A stretch of DNA of 24,308 bases, taken from positions 1-24,308 of the IMG/VR virus record IMGVR_UViG_3300035199_000350; one strand, written 5' to 3'. Source of the DNA: a virus. The translations under genes and the position numbers were made by a program. Positions 21,134-24,308 of the stretch are shown piece after piece (position 1 is the first letter of the stretch; every line of letters begins with the position of its first letter). Under the pieces are notes generated by a model, which made no database searches, was not told the origin of the DNA, and worked only from the letters and a program-made list of their open reading frames with translations.

Positions 21134-21237
21134 TGTAGTAGAGTAGGACAGACAGGCCGCTCTCGGAGCGAAAGCCGGTACCCTCTTGGGCGCTGGGGGC
21201 GGCAAACCCGAAAGCCAAGAGGGCAAGGTAAGGGTTG
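21134..21237 (+). promoter_or_regulatory. structured leader before the 308-aa gene
   Basis: This 104-base gap is the longest spacer inside the rightward run. It contains CGCTC-TCG-GAGCG (21158-21170), enclosed by GGC and GCC (21155-21157 and 21174-21176). It also contains a perfect nine-pair stem CCCTCTTGG/CCAAGAGGG (21181-21189 and 21215-21223) around a 25-base loop. The seven-base GAAAGCC occurs twice (21170-21176 and 21210-21216), once beside each stem. AAGGTAAGGG then precedes the ATG at 21238. No T-run follows the stems. Either a protein-binding or self-regulating 5-prime leader or a processed RNA is possible, and a promoter upstream cannot be excluded. Confidence 0.6.
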
Positions 21238-22164
21238 ATGGCGAATCCCCAGAGCAGGTTCCGCGTTCACAAGGGTCGGGTGATTGGTCCCGACATGGCG
21301 AACGTGTATTCCAACGCGGTCCAGACGGTGGCTACTCAGGGCCATGTGAACTTGGACAACTTCCCTTCGGTGAGGTCGGGCAGTTCTGCCGACACTCACG
21401 GTCACGTCTTGCAGGTTCTCGACATCAAGAACGATTCGGGTGCAGACGGGCGTGTGTACATCGGCGGTCAGTTCGTTGCCACGACGACGAACCCTGCCAC
21501 GGGGGTGACGGAGAACGACTACCTCTGGGGCGCTGGTCAGTGGAACGACAGTACCGGCGGCGCAGACGACCTCACGGACGACTCCGTGCATGCCAAGGAT
21601 GCGGCGGCCAACGACTTCCATCTCCTGCCGGCCGCCGGTGCCGCTGCCAATGACGGCTTCGTCGTCCACTCGACGCGTCAGTTTTCCTGCATCGTGGTCG
21701 CCATCGGCGCTACGCCGCAGGTCAACCACGTCAACACGGTTCAGACCTACACCTACTGGAACGGTTCGTCCTGGGCTGCGTTGCCGCTTCTGAATACGGC
21801 ACCTTTGTACTCGGTGGCGAACACGGACTACTCGGTGATCTTCGGCAAGCCTCTGGATTGGGCCCTGACGACCACCACGGGCCCCGCCGAGGGCGTCCCT
21901 GCGGGTCGCTACGCCATTCGCTATCAGGCGACGAACACGGTCCCCGGCACGGTTGGCATCGCCTCCCGCTTGTTCGTGGGCGACGTGCTGCGCTACCCGG
22001 CGAGCTTGGTCCCCAACGGTGGGGCCCTTGTGGCGAACGACATTGGCTGGCCCATTTCGTCGCAGGACGAGGCTCCTTGGGCGGTGCTAGGCGTCTCCGC
22101 CGCTGCGTGGGAGATCGCCGTGGGCACGGAGCGGACGCCGTTCGCCGGCACGCTGGGGGCCTAG
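21238..22164 (+). CDS. beta-rich virion-region protein of unknown function, 308 aa
   Basis: The ATG at 21238 follows AAGGTAAGGG and is preferred over the TTG one codon earlier. The protein starts MANPQSRFRVHKGRVIGPDM. It is rich in Thr, Ser, Gly, Ala and Val with few lysines, suggesting a beta-sheet surface protein. Segments such as TQGHVNLDNFPSVRSGSSAD, SDGRVYIGGQF-like strands and TYTYWNGSSWAALPLLN suggest repeated beta hairpins. The C-terminus is ISSQDEAPWAVLGVSAAAWE to GTLGA. No family is recognised. Strong GC-ending codon bias and a structured leader suggest high expression, so head decoration or a fiber subunit is plausible. It is followed after three bases by a fiber-like gene. Confidence 0.65.
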   Translation: MANPQSRFRVHKGRVIGPDMANVYSNAVQTVATQGHVNLDNFPSVRSGSSADTHGHVLQVLDIKNDSGADGRVYIGGQFVATTTNPATGVTENDYLWGAGQWNDSTGGADDLTDDSVHAKDAAANDFHLLPAAGAAANDGFVVHSTRQFSCIVVAIGATPQVNHVNTVQTYTYWNGSSWAALPLLNTAPLYSVANTDYSVIFGKPLDWALTTTTGPAEGVPAGRYAIRYQATNTVPGTVGIASRLFVGDVLRYPASLVPNGGALVANDIGWPISSQDEAPWAVLGVSAAAWEIAVGTERTPFAGTLGA

Positions 22165-22167
22165 ACC

Positions 22168-22863
22168 ATGAGCATCCAAGTCATCAAGCCGGGAGCCTTC
22201 CGGTCTCACCTGTCGAGCCAGATCGCCTTCTTTGACGACTTCGTGTCGACCAACAACGACAGCGGCCGGTTGGGGGAGATGGGCTGGTATCGGAACGCCG
22301 TCAACGGGGCGGCCTCCAACGGTGGCGCCGTGGACGTTGCCGGAGGGACGTCCGTTCACGGACTCAAGATCATCTACTCCGCGGGATCTTCGGCGGACGC
22401 TACGGGCTGGTCGTTCAACAAGAAAACCATTGTGTCGCTGAACGCTGGCGCTCGTCTTGACGTTCGCATCGCACGGGGGACAAACACCGATACCCGCATG
22501 TGGATCGGAATTGCCGATGTCATCACGGCGGTGCCCGTCGTGGGCGCTGCGACCAAGATGGTTGGGTTTCGCTACGACACGGCGGTCGACCAGAACATTC
22601 GCGGCTTCACCAAGAACGGAGCGGGTGCTGAGACCCTGATCGACTGTGGTGCGTTCACTAGCGCCTTCGCCACATATTCCTTCGACATGCCCGACGCTTC
22701 GACGGTGCGGTTTTTCAAGGACGGCGTTCTGTTGGGGACATCGACCACCAACCTCCCGAGCGGGCCCTACAACTGTTTCTTCGGGATCCAGACGGACGCC
22801 GCTGCGGTCAAGAACTTCGTCATCGACTTCTTTGAGTTCAACATGCCCCTGGATCGAACATGA
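22168..22863 (+). CDS. fiber-like beta-sandwich protein, 231 aa (paralog-like to the 959 gene)
   Basis: The ATG comes three bases after the previous stop, with no clear ribosome binding site, so coupling is likely. The protein opens MSIQVIKPGAFRSHLSSQIA, with FFDDFVST near residue 22 and a C-terminal FVIDFFEFNMPLDR. This frame of acidic and aromatic first strand plus last strand matches the gene at 959-1669. Between them GFRYDTAVDQNIRGFTKNGA aligns with IFDTNESPNFRLATNVAG there, and KDGVLLGTST aligns with GDNVFKST. A concanavalin/LamG-like carbohydrate-binding fold is suggested. A fiber or decoration role is inferred. The stop is overlapped by the next ATG (ATGA). Confidence 0.6.
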   Translation: MSIQVIKPGAFRSHLSSQIAFFDDFVSTNNDSGRLGEMGWYRNAVNGAASNGGAVDVAGGTSVHGLKIIYSAGSSADATGWSFNKKTIVSLNAGARLDVRIARGTNTDTRMWIGIADVITAVPVVGAATKMVGFRYDTAVDQNIRGFTKNGAGAETLIDCGAFTSAFATYSFDMPDASTVRFFKDGVLLGTSTTNLPSGPYNCFFGIQTDAAAVKNFVIDFFEFNMPLDRT

Positions 22864-23027
22864 CCCCCGAGGAGAAGGCAACGATCTTGGCCGCCCGAGA
22901 CACATGCGAAATCTCGATCAAGGTTGGCAGCACCACCTACAAGGTGTCGCTCAACGACCTCTGCGTGCTGTTGCATGAGGTAGATGAGCCGTGGCTCGAC
23001 GACCCTGGTTACACCCCTGATGAGTGA
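22860..23027 (+). CDS. small acidic protein, 55 aa
   Basis: The ATG at 22860 overlaps the previous TGA by four bases (ATGA), and the frame runs 55 codons to a TGA at 23025. The product is MTPEEKATILAARDTCEISI and on, then KVGSTTYKVSLNDLCVLLHE, ending in an acidic tail DEPWLDDPGYTPDE. It has two cysteines, and the KVGSTTYKV part would form a small beta hairpin. Third positions are GC-rich, supporting coding. No family is recognised. It is the last gene before the peptidase and may be a small tail or lysis accessory protein. Confidence 0.6.
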   Translation: MTPEEKATILAARDTCEISIKVGSTTYKVSLNDLCVLLHEVDEPWLDDPGYTPDE

Positions 23028-23037
23028 GGTGATCCAG

Positions 23038-23535
23038 ATGCCTCCGCTTCGTGTGGAGGCGCTGGCTCCCAACCTCACATGGTCGGAGGTGTTGCGCGGC
23101 AGCGGGTACGACGACGTTGCCTCGTTGCCTGACGACGTGGCTGCGAACGTGGAGCGCATGGCGATCCAGATGTTCCAGCCTTTGCGTGACCAGTTGGGGT
23201 TCGGGTTGACGGTGCTTGCCGGTGGCGGCGTGCGTTCTCCTGCGATGAACCGGCGGGTGGGCGGGGCGCAGCCCAAGTACAAGGACGGCGTGATCGTCCC
23301 GGGCACGGGCAGCAAGCACATGCTGGGCTTGGCGTTGGATCTGCGGGCCTCGACGGAGCAACGCACTCTCCAGATTTTCGACTGCGCCAACGCCATGCAG
23401 GAGGACGGCCTCATTCCGAAGGGCGGTCTTGCGCTGTACTTGCGGAAAGACGGCGGGGTTCGCTTCTGCCACGTAGACTGCCGGGGGCGCAGGGCCAGGT
23501 GGAACGGCGGGGCTCGCAAACTGGCGCTCGCATGA
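23038..23535 (+). CDS. endolysin, M15-family (VanY-like) zinc peptidase, 165 aa
   Basis: The start ATG at 23038 has GAGGTG at 23026-23031 and lies 10 bases after the previous stop. In-frame ATGs at 23020 and 22984 lack such a site and overlap the upstream gene more. The zinc-peptidase core reads GSKHMLGLALDLRA (from residue 91), the S/x-x-H-x-x-G-x-A-x-D motif of peptidase family M15, giving the first His and Asp ligands (about 94 and 101). FCHVDCRGRRARW (about 143-155) supplies the second His and the family's typical H-x-D-x-R-G-x-R-A-R-W ending. The enzyme would cut D-Ala-containing peptide cross-links in peptidoglycan. No signal peptide is visible, so it needs a holin-type partner; three membrane proteins follow. 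Two extra cysteines, in CHVDC, are notable. Confidence 0.85.
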   Translation: MPPLRVEALAPNLTWSEVLRGSGYDDVASLPDDVAANVERMAIQMFQPLRDQLGFGLTVLAGGGVRSPAMNRRVGGAQPKYKDGVIVPGTGSKHMLGLALDLRASTEQRTLQIFDCANAMQEDGLIPKGGLALYLRKDGGVRFCHVDCRGRRARWNGGARKLALA

Positions 23536-23834
23536 GGGAAGTCCTCGCCGGGCTGGGCCTGCTCCTGCTGATGGGTGCCATGACGCACCTGTCTGCCGAG
23601 GCTGTCGTTGCCCAGAGTGAGCGCAACGAGGCGGTCGCCGCTGCGCTGCGTGCGGAGGCCGTGGCCACCGAGGCGGAGTGGGTGGCGCTACAGGTTGTCG
23701 ACCGGCAGGACGCCATCTGCGCCTGCACCTACGACATCGAGCATGAACCCAGGTCTGGTGGGTTGAAGCTCGCCGCCGCCATCCACTGTAAGCGGTGCAG
23801 CATCCTGTCGGTGAACGGGCCCTCCAATGAGTGA
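23532..23834 (+). CDS. small N-terminally membrane-anchored or secreted protein with four Cys, 100 aa
   Basis: The ATG at 23532 overlaps the endolysin stop by four bases (ATGA). The frame from 23499 is longer but lies inside the endolysin gene. Residues 3-20 (EVLAGLGLLLLMGAMTHL) form a membrane anchor or signal peptide with no lipobox Cys. A helical Ala/Glu region follows (about 22-55). The C-terminus has C63-x-C65 (ICACT) and C86-x-x-C89 (HCKRC), possibly a metal site or disulfides. The order next to an endolysin suggests a spanin-like or holin-like lysis partner. It does not match a recognised spanin family, and a non-lysis role is possible. Confidence 0.6.
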   Translation: MREVLAGLGLLLLMGAMTHLSAEAVVAQSERNEAVAAALRAEAVATEAEWVALQVVDRQDAICACTYDIEHEPRSGGLKLAAAIHCKRCSILSVNGPSNE

Positions 23835-23843
23835 CCTGTAGCG

Positions 23844-24170
23844 GTGGAGGGGATCCTCCTTGAGACGCTTGGCACCGGGGGCCCTCTGGGCTGCTTCGCG
23901 TTGTACCTACTGGTCAGTCAGCGCAAGCTGCAAGAAAGGTCCGACAAGGCTATCGGAGAACTGCGGGATAGATATGACCGCGTCGTGGACAAGCAAGATC
24001 GGACGATAGAGTCACTCACGCTTGAAATCGGGACCAAGATAGACCGACTCATGGACAAGGTTGGCGTTCCGCAGCCTCCCCCGGCCCCGCCCTCTGGCAA
24101 CACGATGATGATTGAACGTAAGGTTGCGGAAGCCGTCGAAGCCGCCCTGGAGGACAAGCAAGATGACTGA
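23844..24170 (+). CDS. holin/spanin-like membrane protein with coiled coil, 108 aa
   Basis: The start is GTG at 23844. Residues 9-26 (LGTGGPLGCFALYLLVSQ) form a membrane segment, directly followed by a charged coiled coil (KLQERSDKAIGELRDRYDRV and on to about 73). After that come a Pro linker (PQPPPAPPSG) and a short helix (ERKVAEAVEAALEDKQDD). A single N-terminal membrane span and long coiled coil is the plan of BhlA/UviB-type holin-like proteins and also of inner-membrane spanins. Adjacency to the M15 endolysin supports a lysis role. Eight bases overlap the next start (ATGACTGA). Confidence 0.65.
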   Translation: MEGILLETLGTGGPLGCFALYLLVSQRKLQERSDKAIGELRDRYDRVVDKQDRTIESLTLEIGTKIDRLMDKVGVPQPPPAPPSGNTMMIERKVAEAVEAALEDKQDD

Positions 24171-24308
24171 CGCTATCAAGATGATCGCCTCGTCGGGCGC
24201 AATGGTGAGTGCGGCTGCGGCGATGGCGGTTGGCTTTGGCTGGTTGCCTTCGGCGTCGGACCTCAAGCGGGTCGAGGCGCAGGCTTCGCAGGTGTCGCAG
24301 ATCAAGGT
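24163..24308 (+). CDS. small membrane protein, N-terminal part only (cut by window end)
   Basis: The ATG at 24163 lies inside the end of the previous gene (8-base overlap, ATGACTGA). The frame stays open to the window end: MTDAIKMIASSGAMVSAAAA, then MAVGFGWLPSASDLKRVEAQ and on. Residues about 5-27 look like a membrane segment, followed by a helical charged part. This is the third consecutive small membrane protein after the endolysin, so a holin or spanin partner is possible. The full length cannot be seen. Confidence 0.55.
   Translation, partial: MTDAIKMIASSGAMVSAAAAMAVGFGWLPSASDLKRVEAQASQVSQIK

Noticed and set aside
21181-21223. Intrinsic terminator before the 308-residue gene
   Set aside because: The nine-pair stem has a 25-base loop and no T-run. 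It is treated as part of a structured leader.
1-24308. tRNA genes, CRISPR arrays, insertion sequences
   Set aside because: No cloverleaf with the expected conserved loops, no regular spaced repeats, no transposase-like ORF and no terminal inverted repeats were found by eye.

Overview
This window is a GC-rich stretch of a tailed double-stranded DNA bacteriophage genome, covering the virion structure and lysis module. The calls rest on a large terminase, portal, scaffold, major capsid protein, head-tail adaptor, a nozzle-like tail protein, three successive internal-virion-type proteins (one of 1461 residues) and an M15-family peptidase next to small membrane proteins. I see no tail sheath, no tail tube and no tape measure followed by baseplate genes. 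Together with the nozzle and ejection-type proteins this points to a short-tailed (podovirus-like) virion. The host cannot be read from the sequence. Small membrane proteins beside the endolysin would fit a Gram-negative host, but that is inference. No tRNA, rRNA, CRISPR array, integrase, transposase or replication gene is visible.

Layout. Bases 1-835 hold a leftward cassette of at least four very small genes, joined stop-to-start by GTGA overlaps. Its first gene is a ribbon-helix-helix (Arc/CopG-like) protein. Bases 836-958 are a divergent, locally AT-rich region with several short palindromes. From 959 to the end everything reads rightward with almost no spacing. The order is: a fiber-like beta protein; three small, mostly lysine-rich proteins; the large terminase; two small proteins, one with a membrane segment but no ordinary start codon; portal; a 53-codon ORF over repeated hairpins; scaffold; major capsid; a strong hairpin; three connector or unknown genes; the nozzle-like protein; two small tail or fiber proteins; three internal virion proteins; a structured leader; two beta-rich proteins; a 55-residue protein; an M15 peptidase; and three membrane-anchored lysis-type proteins, the last cut by the window end.

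How it works together. Terminase and portal package DNA into a shell of major capsid protein built on the scaffold. The adaptor and nozzle proteins close the vertex. The large internal virion proteins probably leave the head with the DNA and help it cross the envelope. Fiber-like proteins sit at three places (about 0.96, 13.7 and 22.2 kb), and those at 0.96 and 22.2 kb look like distant paralogs. Lysis genes end the module. Most gene starts overlap or touch the preceding stop, so translational coupling is the rule. The three exceptions with longer, structured spacers lie before scaffold, after major capsid and before the 21.2 kb gene, and are the most interesting regulatory candidates here.
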